Shown one piece after another: positions 12,387-23,864 of a stretch of DNA of 64,000 nt. The position numbers were made by a program, and so were the translations under genes. The stretch's first letter is position 1; every line of letters starts with the position of its first letter. The notes beneath the pieces were generated by a model. That model saw nothing but the letters and a program-made list of their open reading frames with translations. It was not told the origin of the DNA and did no database searches. Source of the DNA: Sistotremastrum niveocremeum HHB9708 (taxonomy: Eukaryota; Basidiomycota; Agaricomycetes; Sistotremastrales; Sistotremastraceae); contig KV419394.1 of NCBI GenBank assembly GCA_001630475.1, positions 186,001-250,000 on the forward strand, written 5' to 3'.

Positions 12387-14820
12387 ATGCCTCCAATGCG
12401 CCAGTCAGCCTCGTCGAGAAGAATGGACCCCACCCCCCAGTCACCAAAGGCTGCCTATCCCCTCCAGCGCGGCTCAGCATGTTTGAGTTGCCGGTCAGTG
12501 CTCATCGTCGTCGCTTTATATTCATACTCACTTGCCATCCAGGAAGCGAAAAATGGTACTATCACCTCCTCTTCCCACCCCCTCCTGCTGACCGAGCCCC
12601 AGAAATGCGACGCGACAAAGCCGGTCTGTCACCAGTGTCTCAAAGCAAACCGCGGCGACGAGTGCGAGTACGACGATGGCAAGTCCAAGAGTCGTACCCA
12701 GATGCTCCAGGACAAAATGGCCAAGCTCCAGGAGCGCATCCGCGAGGCAAGTCATCCTCAACGTACAACGTTCGTACATCGTGTCTCATCTCTTCCAGCT
12801 CGAGGGTTCCCAGCAGCCCCAACTAAAGCCCAATTCACCTCCTGTCCATCATAGACACAACACCTTCCCCAATCCCACCATCGTCGCCCCCCACCACTTC
12901 CTTGACGACTCGTCGCTCGCATTCGACATGTACAGCAACGCCCCCGTCCCCGGCGTCCACTCGCACACGCCCTCACCATCGACCCTCCACCGTGATCTGG
13001 TCATCCATGACACCTCCCGCCTCGAAGTTCCCTATTCTGGCTCGGCAGGCTTCCGCTCTTCATCATCATCAAACTCTTCCGAGTCGCCGGCACCAATTGG
13101 CTCAGACTGGGGCGGCGACAGTCTCCACCCGACGCCATTCGATCTCCAACCCGCTTCCATCGATCCTCTCATTGACTCATGGGACATCAATGGCATGCCG
13201 TTCCCCACGGGCCCTTCTCCAGCTCAATGGTGGCAATCCGAATCATTAACTCCCCCAATGCGTCAAAAACTGTAAGCGCGGCCCCTGAACCCACCACTTC
13301 CTTAACTCTTTATCCGAAAAACGCGCCAGATGAACTGATGCTCTTTCCTTTTCCAGCTTCGACATCTTCTTTGCCCATCGCCATCAATGCGCTTTCGAAG
13401 TCCACATCCCACGCTTCTTAGCTTCCATCAACGGCCCTCCAAAACAGGCACCCCACCCGACCCTGCTCAACGCTATTTACCTCTTAGCCTGCCATTTCTC
13501 ACATCAACCCCCATTGATCCAACACGAAGCGCTCTTCCTCGAACGGGCTCTCTCCCGGCTCGCAGAGGCCCTCGAACGATCCGACCGTCTCATCAACGTC
13601 ATCCAAGCTTCATGTCTTCTCGCTACCTACTTCTTCGGAAAAGGTCGTCTGCTAGAGGGATACTACCACGCCAGTTCCGCCTCACGACTCGCTGTCGGGC
13701 TCGGCCTTCACCAGATCCGATCGCAGGAATTCAGAAATATCGTTGGAGAGGGCGGACCTGATGATGTGTCCACTTGGAACAATGCTGTCACCGGCGGGAT
13801 TTTGCCTGTTCCGGATGATGCGATTGAATTGGGCGAGAGGATTCTGGCTTTCTGGCAGGTTTTCAACATTGATAGGTGTTGGGCTGTTGCTACGGGCCTG
13901 CCAAGTGGGTTGGCAGATGATGATCATCCTAGGACGATGATTGAGACGGTTTGGCCACGGGATATCGAGGATTTCGAACGGGTGAGTTTGTCTCGTGCTC
14001 TTCTCTGGACTTTCGAATGCTTATTGTTGCATAGGGCCAGATATTTGATGCGGACTATGCTACCGTTCGCTCGTTGTTCTTGCCTAATCCTGCTCCGACC
14101 ATGTATGGCCGAATGGACTCTTTGTCCACTCTTCGCGCCAAGGCAACCACTCTTTTCGAACGAGCTTCGCGGCTATCAGCAAACTTTGATCCTGGTACGT
14201 CCTTCTCTCGGAGCTCTAATGGACTTGTGTCTGATCTCTTTTTTCCAGTGACGGGCTCGGCATCAGATCACTTCTGGAAGGAATTCCGGACGCTCGAAGG
14301 TGCTATTGTACAATTCCAAACTTCGTTACCCAAAATTCGCTCGACACCACGGAATTCGATGCATTCCTCAAATCCGACAACTGCGCATTGTCTAATGGCA
14401 GTGCATACGTTGACAATGGTCGCGACGATTCAACTGCATCATTCGTTCGCTGCTAGTGATCCCCCTGCTCAGCAGAGATGTTTTGATGCGGCGATGTCAT
14501 GTGTTTCTATTATCGCTGACATGGCGGATGAGGATTACGAGTATTTGGATCCTATTATGGGGGTATGTCCTTCTTTTTCTATTTGATTTCTGTGACACAT
14601 GCTGACTTCTTTTGTTTGAAAGACATGTTGGATGTGTGTTTCGGATGTTCTTATCCGTGAAATCACGAGACGACAAGCATTGGGTGGTGGCCACGAACAA
14701 GGCGCAGCGGCAATGCTTCGAACTGTGATTCAAGCAATGCACCGGTTGAGCCGTGTTTTCCCTCTTGCTGGATATCAAGCGACGAAAGTGGAACAGTCCA
14801 GACCGCTAACAGCGTTCTAA
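12387..14820 (+). CDS. Zn2Cys6 fungal-specific transcription factor
   Basis: Eight exons: 12387-12493, 12543-12555, 12603-12746, 12799-13271, 13357-13981, 14035-14194, 14249-14562 and 14623-14820, coding 677 residues. The binuclear zinc cluster is near residues 32-61: CLSC, then RKRKMKC, DATKPVC, HQC and C after eight residues. A short coiled coil follows (MLQDKMAKLQERIRE), then a Ser/Pro-rich linker. The fungal-trans middle region begins around residue 245 (FDIFFAHRHQCAFEVH) and includes GRLLEGYYHASSASRLAVGL. Two features are unusual: a 13-nt exon inside the zinc cluster, and a GC-AG intron at 12747-12798. Target genes cannot be told from the sequence. It ends against the minus-strand gene at 14817. 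Confidence 0.93.
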
Positions 14821-15266
14821 TCTTCTTCTTCCCTACTGTCTTCTTCATCTCCGACACATTGTTTATCGATCATGTGCATCTCCCTCACTCCTCCCCTTCT
14901 CTTCTTCTCGTGTAAATCATACGACTCGAAGAGCACACCCGTACTCACACGCCCCCTCACCTCATTTACCACATCACCCTCGACATCATCAGCATCAACC
15001 TGAAGCGCGCCGATCACGTACGACCTGACCTCTTGTCCACATGCACATTGCGCCTGCGGAAAGGCACGCAACGCCTTTTTTCTCAGAGCAATTATCTTGA
15101 AACCCAATCCGCTGGGTTATCCCACCCTTCTTCACGCCAACGCCACTCATGACATGATCGCTGATCGCTGAATTCCCTACGAAATCCGAACCTCATCCCG
15201 CCTCCGTGGCCGTGTCCGCCGCCGATGCCTCTCGTTGTGCTTCTTCCCTGGTCCGTGGTCGATCAT
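14817..15266 (-). CDS. Small hypothetical protein, two exons
   Basis: ATG at 15266, exon 1 15181-15266, a GT-AG intron 15112-15180, exon 2 14817-15111; 126 residues in agreeing phase. The N-terminus is very basic (ERHRRRTRPRRR), then GLGFKIIALRKKALRAF, a CACG pair, and an acidic tail (GDEEDSREEED). No known domain is recognised. Its stop codon overlaps the stop of the zinc-cluster regulator on the other strand by 3 bp, so the two transcripts must overlap. It could be an artefact of the converging UTR, but the splice signals are clean. Confidence 0.42.
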
Positions 15267-16730
15267 AGCATTTATTGTCAGGGCCCGGGGAAGTTTGTCG
15301 CTTGATCGACTTGTTACATATGTTCATATATTTTATATCATTGAAGGGTCTCGTCATGTCTTGTGCCATTTATATTAGTGTACTACTACTCTCCTGATCT
15401 ATTTCCACTCCTGCTTTATAGTGTTATCTTAGAGCTCAGAGAAAAAATTATAAGAGAAGATAAGAATATAAAAATTTTACAAACATTTTTAGGCTTCTTT
15501 TGGAGCTGAGCCTTGTGTCGAGTTGTGTGCGACGAGGTTCTTTTTCTCCAGGTACACGTGTGTGAGGCTAAGGGGGTGATTTAGGGAGTGTGAGAGAACG
15601 GCAAGCGAGAACCTTTGTGGTGAGCCGGGTGGCCAATTGGAGACCGAATTCGGGTCCGAAGTTTGGCCGGCTTCCGTTTCCGACAGCGATCGCGGCTAGG
15701 GACTGATCAAGACCCCGAAATGGAAGACCAAAACAAGCAATGCGCTCGAGGAACAAAGAGGGTATGTCTACTGAATTAATCCGATATCTATTGAAGAGGG
15801 GTTCATTTATGATGGCAATATATGGCAAGTGTGTGTTCCGTTCGGGTCTTTCATCGCGCTCTGTTCATGGAAGGAGGCGTGCAAGGTCCGACGACGTCAG
15901 TGACGGAGCAACGGACGATACACAGATCCGGATATTGGTGTGGGGCTTTCTGCTATATTTTTTCGATCATTTAGTGGAAAGAAGGTCGCTTGTGGATCTG
16001 ACATGCCGAAGGTGAGTCGAGAACGGCAGGCTTTTTGTTCGATCCGCCAGGGAAATTTTCATTTGAATTGCCGATATGGATATGGAAGGGAGGCGGGAGG
16101 CGGAGAGGGTGCTGCGCGCTGAATTTATTTCTCAGGCTCGTGGAGAAGCTGGGAATGAACTGGGAAAATGGGTGTGTGGATCACTAGACGAGCCATGAGG
16201 ATAACGGAATATTGAATCGTACGATGTCAGATGAAGGGCGTCATTGGGAACCCTGGTTGTGGACGGGGCGTGTTGGAGGGACATGATCTTACGTCGTTGA
16301 TGTCTTGTTTTGCGTGCCCTTGAACCCATTGGAGATATGAGACAATGAGTCTGGCTAAATGGATAGACTTTATCCATGCGATTGTGCGGATCAGTCCAGC
16401 TTTGTTAGAATGGCAAGGGGCCGCGGAGATGTGGGAGGACAAATGTGGAAATGTTGTTGAGAGCTACTGCGGTCTGAAATTGGCTAAGGGCGTATTGTGA
16501 TCGATAAGCGTGTCGATCTGATGGGCTATCAGGGATTGAGGTCGTCGTCAAGTGTGCGTTTCAGATTATTTTCCGGGCGACTCGACACGAACATCGGTGC
16601 CTTGGATGGCACAAAGATTTCCATCACGAAACGAGCCTTTCCCCTTTTTCGTGATGTCTTCATCAAAGATAGACGTGCGGAGAATCACAGAAGCCCAAAC
16701 CCAGAAGCCCCCATCAAAAAGCACTAATCA
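15267..16730. other. Intergenic stretch, nothing firm
   Basis: About 1.5 kb. 15290-15490 is AT-rich. A plus-strand ATG at 15720 opens a short frame that meets a GT donor at 15762; the following frame to 16015 contains a hydrophobic patch (ILVWGFLLYFFDHLV). A minus-strand frame at 16227-16442 also looks partly protein-like. Neither could be joined into a convincing gene. Confidence 0.3.
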
Positions 16731-17060
16731 TCAAATCATCAATCGCATTAGTGATAGCAGGAGCCTGAGCCTGTTGAGGATATTCGTCGCGTTTCTTGCT
16801 GACGTCTCAGCGAGATCATTTGAACCGATAAGACTTGATTGAGGTGCTTGCTCGCCGAATGGTCTATAGCAGGCAAAATGAGCTCGGATCCCAAACCAAG
16901 CTCGTTCGATCGGTCCTGGACGGCGTTGTAAGCATTGAAGGAGTAGTCATTGACGACAACATATTGGCCAATCCGAGACAACCGAATATCCAAGGGGAAG
17001 GGTACAACCAGACAATGTCATCAGTAGTGTGACCAAGAAGATAAGCGGGGGCGCTACCAT
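16731..17060 (-). other. Possible small secreted-protein gene
   Basis: A minus-strand ATG at 17060 opens a signal-peptide-like stretch, MVAPPLIFLVTLLMTLSGC. Downstream minus-strand frames remain protein-like to about 16730 but the exon connection is unclear; the best join uses a weak donor (GTCAAT) and a 39-bp intron. It lies only 86 bp from the start of the divergent gene at 17147. It may be a short secreted protein or chance. Confidence 0.2.
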
Positions 17061-17146
17061 CCAGTGACGCCTGTCCTGCCTAACTCGTCCTCCGCGTCCA
17101 GCATTTGCTTCCGACGTCGAATCGAACTCGAATCGCTGCTTATGCT

Positions 17147-20100
17147 ATGGATGCTGCTTTTCTGACACCCCAGGAAGAACTGGAACTGAGCTCACACATC
17201 CATGGCCTTCTGGATGATTACGTTTTGACCCATCTGACCATCGACTTCATCGAATACACCAATTCGGAGGTATCTGACGTATGTGCTTTGTCTTATTCTC
17301 AGGCTGGCTGTTTTTTCACGATTGGAATGTTATCCAAAAACATGCAGATCCTCTCCCAGAATTTGGCTTTTGTTCCTGTCGATGCGCCCGGTCAAATCGC
17401 TCCGCATGCTAACCCTTACGACGCATTGTCACGGCTTTGGAAACTCTCGTCACTAAAGCCCTATGATCAAAAATGGAGTATGACCGACAAGACTATCCAA
17501 TGGATCCGTGATATCAATGCAATGAACAGTCGTCGCGGAGATACTAAAGCGGGGAAAGTCTGGTGGGAAGAGGATCAAAGCAAGTGAACGCCGCTTCTAT
17601 CCTTTTCACAGACTATAACGCGTCGATTTTACAGCAGACTATCTGAACGCTCCCCATCGTCCCTTGACCCCAATTCTTACGCGGTCGTCGATCCGTGCTA
17701 CTCCTAAGCTCGGTCTGAACACGAAGAAAAAGGGTCGGGGACCACCCACAACTCTCCCCCACGTTCTGGAGCAGACCGCTCTACATCAGATCAAATGCGA
17801 CCCTGTCGAAGAGCGGGAAGTAGTGCGTGAAGAAGTTCTGTGAGAAAATTGGTCCTCCAATGTAGCGCATACATTCACCCCCATTTTCATATCTCAGGAA
17901 ACTCAAATTGAGTTTCTCTGCCTCGATGCAGACAGATGTATTGGATTGGGTTAAGCAAGCGGCGTTCTCTGAGGCTCCTGACTCAAGAAAGGATATCGTG
18001 GAAAAATATGTCTTGCCGGTGTCTCCGTCTACGAAGATGCCTCCTGGCCGCCTGACGCCGCCATTCTTCACAAAGGAGGATCGACCAGGTTCTTCCAACC
18101 AATCCTTCCTTCACTGGGATCTTCTTCCTGTCCTTCCGCCTCCGAAACCTGAATTACCTGTTGAAGAGACTGAACGCCATATAGAAAATGCTCGCGTGAT
18201 AGATGGTCTTAGTGAGTAGCATATTATCGGGCCGGTATAGTTCTGGATCTTCGCACAGACTGCCTCAATCTCGAAAATTTCTCAGACGATGAGTATCCTA
18301 GCACCCCCTCCTTGGTCCGGGGTTCGTCTCTGACTGTATCCGACGACTTTCCAAAACTCCTTCCCTCATCACCGGGAACTTTCCTAATGCGACATCCAAG
18401 TCAACATACGTTGAAGGCGGCTAAAATTGGTAGGTGCTCTTGGCCGGAAGTGTCAAAGCATCACTAACGATTTCCTTAGAAGAACCTCTTCTGCCACGGA
18501 GCGCGCTTCTAGGATATCGAGAACTAGAAGATCCCAGGGCCGTGGATCTGGAGAGGTAATGCTCGGTAGTCACATCTCATTCCAATATTGACATTCCGAC
18601 CTACAGCTTTCACGATATTATTGGACCTCTGATTCCGCCGCCGCCTTCTCAACCACCGATAGCTCACATCGAAGCCCCTGAAGAAAGTCGGTTGTCGCCG
18701 TCGATGCTTACAGAAAACTCCGTAGACGAACTTGAAGATGACGACTTGGAAGAACCAAGCGTCGGCCGATATCTCAAGAAATATTCCGAGCCGGGAAATG
18801 TGAAGCAACAATATGACAATATCTTCCGAGAGAGACTAGAGAAGACGGATGGTTTGATGATGAATGGTGAGTCCTATACTCATGTGGGCTAAAAAGGCTT
18901 CTCTGAAGCATCTCACGCCGCTTACAGTGATCACCCTGCCATCTCCCCCTTTCGGACAGCCTAGCGAACTCACCGTGACTAACTTGAAAGCGCTTTCTTT
19001 GCCTAAGAAAAAGAAAGGCGAGCCGGATCCTCCGAATCGTAGTCCGCTCTGCGTCTTGAAGAAAGTAACTGGTCTCCAGACCTTGAACTTGGAGCTTAGC
19101 TGGAAGTGAGTCCACACGTCCAGTTCTGGGCGTATTAATTTCTCGGGATTTCAGACCCTTTAATTACAAAAACGGAAAACCTACTCACGAAAAGCTCTGC
19201 TCTGTCATGTCATTCTCCGATGCCACTCAAGAATCGAACGACTTGATCTCAGATATCATACGTGACGTTCCAGCTTCTCATGTCCACGACTTTGAATCGG
19301 AGGCCTGGCTTGATTCCGAGTTACTCGATCTTGACAATTGGCGTAGTCAACGGGCGCCACAGGAGGAGCTCTTTTTACTCACTCGAAAAGAAAGGGAAAG
19401 GCAACGCCAACCTCAGACGGAGGTCCTTCTAGAAGACATCATCAACGTCGACGCTCTGACAGACGAAATTGATTCATCTGATCTTGAACTGATTATGCCA
19501 CCGGCCAAACGAACTCGCCACGAACAAATGTCTCCGCACAGCTTACTGCAAGGCCTCCATCATATGGCGACTTCTCCTATAACCTCTACTCACCTTTCTG
19601 ACTACACCGAAGAAGTAACGTTCGCGGAGCGTAGGAAGCAGATTCCCTTCACAAATCCTTACAATCGCGATGTTCTTCAAGGAGCGCCTATTATTGACGT
19701 CACTACTCCGGATTATCTCCCTCGCACACCCTCGCCCGTAAAGGAGCACAGAAAAGTAACACCGATTACGAATGCTATCAGAAATGCGTCGAAGTCATTG
19801 ACCGCCCTTCCTCGCCCAGAAGCCGCTGGTTTTTCGTTCTTTCCGGATAACACATCTTTTTTCGCGCTGCGAGGTGGTGCTGGTCCAAGCATTGGAAACG
19901 CTTTGCATGGAGGTCATAATTTCCCTTCGAGCAGTCCCATAACCTCGCCTAGTCCGCGGATTATTGTCGTTCCAGATGTGGAGCCTGATACGGGGCGTTT
20001 CTGCGTACCTGCCGCGCTCAAAGAATGTGGTCGACTGCAATTGCCACAAAACTGGCGACGTCCAACGACGGTACATCGATATATCAGCTCCATGTCTTTG

Positions 20101-20969
20101 GCTCGCAAGCATGCTCTTCGAGATGTTCTTCAAAGTGATCAATGCTGGGTAGATCTCGTCGAGAGAACGGAAATGAGAAGCCCTGATCTCGTCGTCGACC
20201 CTGATACGGGCATCATCTTCCATGGTCTGGCGAATCTTCCTATGGATCACAAAATTTTGGCGGCGGAGCTCAACCGATTATCCTGGCGATTCCAGACTAT
20301 AGTGGTCATTTTCGAGGCTTTCAGGGGTTACCGCACAAGAGACCTTTCAGCACACGTCGAGAAAGAAGTATATCCATTCGCTGAACCTGTTACGAAGGTC
20401 GTCGGACGTCTGAGAAGAAATTTGGGGATCGCAGAAGGGACATCTAACAAATCGCCTGGGTGTTCCGTCTTCTTCGCTTTTGCTCGGGACCCGAAGGAAG
20501 CTGCATTGATAACACGATTTATTGGAGATGAAGCCGAACGACACTGTCCACTTGATAGAAGCATCTGGGATGATAGAGCTTGGCTGCAAGATGAATCTTG
20601 GGAGGTGAGGGTTTATGAGCGGCTTCAGACGATTGACTGACGGCAATGGTCAGGGAGAGGATGAATTGGCACAAATGGAGACCATGAATTATTTTGCTGC
20701 AAATGTCATACTATGTCGTGCCGACTTCAACGCGTTCCTGGACATGGATACTGATAGTCGTTTCTTAAATTTTGGGCAGTTGATTGGAGTGGACAGAATG
20801 GTGAGCGTGGTTACCATATGAGCGCACATGATGTTACTGACACAGTAACGATCCTTAGACGATTATTAACAATATCATCTCTCAGCGCTTGAGAGACATG
20901 GTCTTATCACCTTCGACGATTCAGATGGACGAAGGCGCGGGGAACTATGATGCATATATAATGAACTGA
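17147..20969 (+). CDS. Candidate Zip2/SHOC1-like meiotic XPF-fold protein
   Basis: Ten exons (17147-17579, 17635-17839, 17898-18211, 18259-18429, 18480-18555, 18607-18866, 18928-19105, 19155-20604, 20654-20800, 20859-20969) code 1114 residues. The N-terminal two thirds is Ser/Pro-rich and poorly ordered, with an acidic region and NPYDALSRLWKL near the start. The last 300 residues look folded: DLVVDPDTGIIFHGLANLP, then ELNRLSWRFQTIVVIFEAF, then GCSVFFAFARD, resembling the strands of an XPF/ERCC4 nuclease-like core without a visible ERK catalytic motif. The end (MNYFAANVILC, GQLIGVDRM) resembles a helix-hairpin-helix pair. That order matches Zip2/SHOC1, which promotes meiotic crossovers. Gene: high confidence; identity: inference. 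Intron 1 begins with GC. Confidence 0.65.
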
Positions 20970-21205
20970 AACACGGAAGTGTAGCTAAACGATGAGGTCT
21001 ATGTATGGAAATTCTCACCTTAATATTCTATCTTCAAAGGCATATTTTATACCAATGAGGCCATTGCGTGATGGAAGTGTCGGACCCGTAGTCGACACCA
21101 CCACTGTTAGATAAGCGCCTGGCGTCTTCTGTGTCCTTGGTTCAGCCCTCGATCCTTATTAGTCGCACCTTTACCAACCCCTAGGCCACCCTTCATTTCC
21201 GCCTC

Positions 21206-23147
21206 ATGTCAGACTACGACGAAGACGACGTTGATTATTTGGGAGGTTCTGATGAGGTATTTTGGCTGGTGACCGTGGAGCGAATATGTCTTGATTGTGG
21301 CCTTAGGACGACGGCTTTGACTCGCCTGACACGGGTGACGATGACCACGACTACGTGACTCGCACATTTGCTGTGAAAGAAGAGGCAAAGAAGGAACTGG
21401 AATACGAGAGTCTTAATCCCGAGAGAATTCTCCAGATCATCGAAGGGGATGCACAGAAGGTCGTCAATATCTCGGGCCTTGAGGTTCGTTTCCTTGTCTA
21501 TATTATCGACATCTGGGCGTTGACGACTTGATTAACTGCTCTCTCACCCTTGGAATATCACATTTGACTCTCCCTCCAGCTCGGCATATGTCAAATCCTG
21601 TGTCGCGTGAACAGATGGAACACAGAACATCTACTCGACAAGTACATGGATTCCCCGGGCAGCACACTAGCCACTATTGGAGACAGATGGAGCGCTAGTC
21701 AAGACTGTTACGCCCCTCCTCCGTCCAAAAGGGTCCGCCGAAATCAACCAGCAGAGTTCGTATGCGACATATGCTGCATGACACCTGACGAGGGAGAAAC
21801 ATTCAAGCCAAGATGCGGACACGAGTTTTGCAAGGATTGTTGGGGATACTATTTGGACACTAAGGTGACGGAAGGAGAATGTTTGATTAAATGCATGGGG
21901 GAGGCGTGCAAGGTTGTTCTTGTGGACTCAGATGTGAAGGCGAATTGCTCCGAGAAGTCCTGGCGATTGTAAGCTACTCCATTTTTCACTTACCCGTTTT
22001 TACCGACTGTCCATAGGTACCAAAAACTCATCTCCCAGATGTTCGTCAAATCCAATTCCCATCTGCGGTTCTGTCCATTCCCAGAGTGCGATCAAGCCGT
22101 CAGCTGCCGCGATGTCTCTGAGTCTTCGTTGAACACGCTGGTTCCTACTGTGTACTGTGTCAATGAACACCCATTCTGCTTTGGCTGCGGCATGGATTGC
22201 GACCATAGACCCGTAATCTGCAAGGTTGCTGCTATATGGTTGCGTAGTGCAAAGGAAGATTCGGGAACATCCCAATGGCTCAAAGCGAATACAAGACCCT
22301 GCCCTAAGTGCAAGCAGATGATTGAGAAGAATGGTGGATGCAAGTGAGTACCCGCCTGGCCTTTTCGAACTATATCTGACGCCACTGCGCAGTCGTATTA
22401 TGTGCCAGAACTGCAAACACCAGTTCTGCTGGGTTTGCAAAGCCGATTGGTCCTCCCATGGGTATAACAATTCTACCTGCAATGCATTCAAGGAGTCGGA
22501 TAAAGCAGACTATGAGCTGGAGGCTGGGTCGAAGCTTGAGCGCTGGTTGCACTATTTCGACAGGTACAATAATCACGAACTATCTGCGCGCTTGGATGAA
22601 CAGCTATATGAGCGAACTGAGGAGAAGATCGTGGAGGTGCAGAAAGCCAGCGGGTTGTCTTGGATTCAGGTACGACTGAAATGATATTCCGGTATAAGTC
22701 ATCCGCTGACGCATGGTCGACGTACAGGCACAGTTTATGAAGAACGCTGTTGTTGAATTGACACAATGCCGGACGACGTTGAAGTGGACGTACAGCATGG
22801 CCTTCTACATGAAGGCGGGGAACTCCAAGGAGATGTTTGAAGACATTCAAGCGTAAGCTCGATTCCCAGCGCGCTGTGTTCGCCCTACTGATTCTGAGAA
22901 AGTGACTTGGAGAAATCCGTCGAAGACCTCTCGCAGATGCTTGAGATCGAGATCGAAGACATCAACGTCGCGGAGCTGCGTCAGAAGATGATCGATAAGA
23001 CGGTAGGATTCTCGTATGTGACTTGAGATTCGAAGGCCCCTTATCCTTATTCAGGTTTATGTGCGAAAGAGGCGTGATATCGTTCTGGAAGACACTGCAA
23101 AGGGCCTACAAGACGGGAGATGGGAATGGATGATAGCGCTTGATTGA
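21206..23147 (+). CDS. RBR-type E3 ubiquitin ligase, Ariadne-like
   Basis: Eight exons (21206-21256, 21307-21483, 21580-21968, 22017-22343, 22393-22669, 22728-22852, 22903-23002, 23055-23147), 512 residues. An acidic N-terminus (MSDYDEDDVDYLGG) is followed by RING1 from about residue 137 (CDICCMTPDEG, then CGHEFCKDCW), an IBR domain (CPFPECDQAVSC, then CFGCGMDCDHRPVIC) and RING2 near residue 300 (CPKCKQMIEKNGGC, CQNCKHQFCWVC). The Cys of NGGC is the expected thioester-forming catalytic residue and is present. The helical C-terminus (TLKWTYSMAFYM) fits the Ariadne domain. Such enzymes work with cullin-RING ligases in animals; yeast Hel1 is the likely relative. Confidence 0.95.
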
Positions 23148-23864
23148 TACAATGTACACCTTAGCTTCTTTCTTATTCATAGCTCGACGAGAATTGAGAT
23201 TTGTCAATGATGCATGAGGAGGGCGCCGAAGGTATCAAGTCAGGAGGTCAAAATGACACTACTTAACAACTACACCGTGGTGTAACGGGCTGTAACGGCC
23301 CTCACTCGGGAATGCGAGGTGGTGTAAGCTTCAACGGACCAATAGCCTGGTGCGCTGGTTCAAGACGCTCCCCTCCGGAAAACTTGGTTTCCTCTTAACT
23401 CGCGGCGTAAGCCATGAGATCTAATTGGAGTAATGGGTTTGTAACTTGTCAGGGAAGTCATTCCGCAGCAATACAAGTCCGCCGAGTTGATCTTAGGAGA
23501 TCAGGGGCGTTGTCAGACGCGCTGAGCTACCGTGCCTCTCGCAAACTTTTGACCTATTTTAATTTCAACTTTTGTAGCAGACTCAAAACTTGTACTGCCG
23601 TTTAGACTTCTCTTGGCTTTCACCTTTTTTATTCAGACCTCTTTCGTTTCTAGGAGTTTCTATACGATATTGTTGATATGAGTGTATACCATCAAGTTAC
23701 AGATGATGTTAGCACTGAAGCTAATAGAATCATTGGTATTACGATGCTACTCTAGCAATACAAGCGTACATATGTAACCTTCGGTCGACTCGTACACTTC
23801 GAACTCCGCCACCAACTTTATCGCGTGGAACGCCGGTCGTCATTATTGCGCTCACCTTCGCGGG
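23148..23864. other. Intergenic stretch before the intersectin-like gene
   Basis: About 0.7 kb. It must hold the end of the RBR transcript and the promoter of the next gene. A minus-strand segment near 23500-23545 resembles the 5' half of a tRNA (GGTAGCTCAGCGCGT) but no 3' half follows. CT-rich tracts occur near 23610-23650. Nothing else is recognised. Confidence 0.35.

Noticed and set aside
23495-23545. tRNA-like segment on the minus strand
   Set aside because: It has a D-arm/box A-like GGTAGCTCAG and a small hairpin, but no T arm, box B or matching acceptor stem follows, so it is not a tRNA gene.
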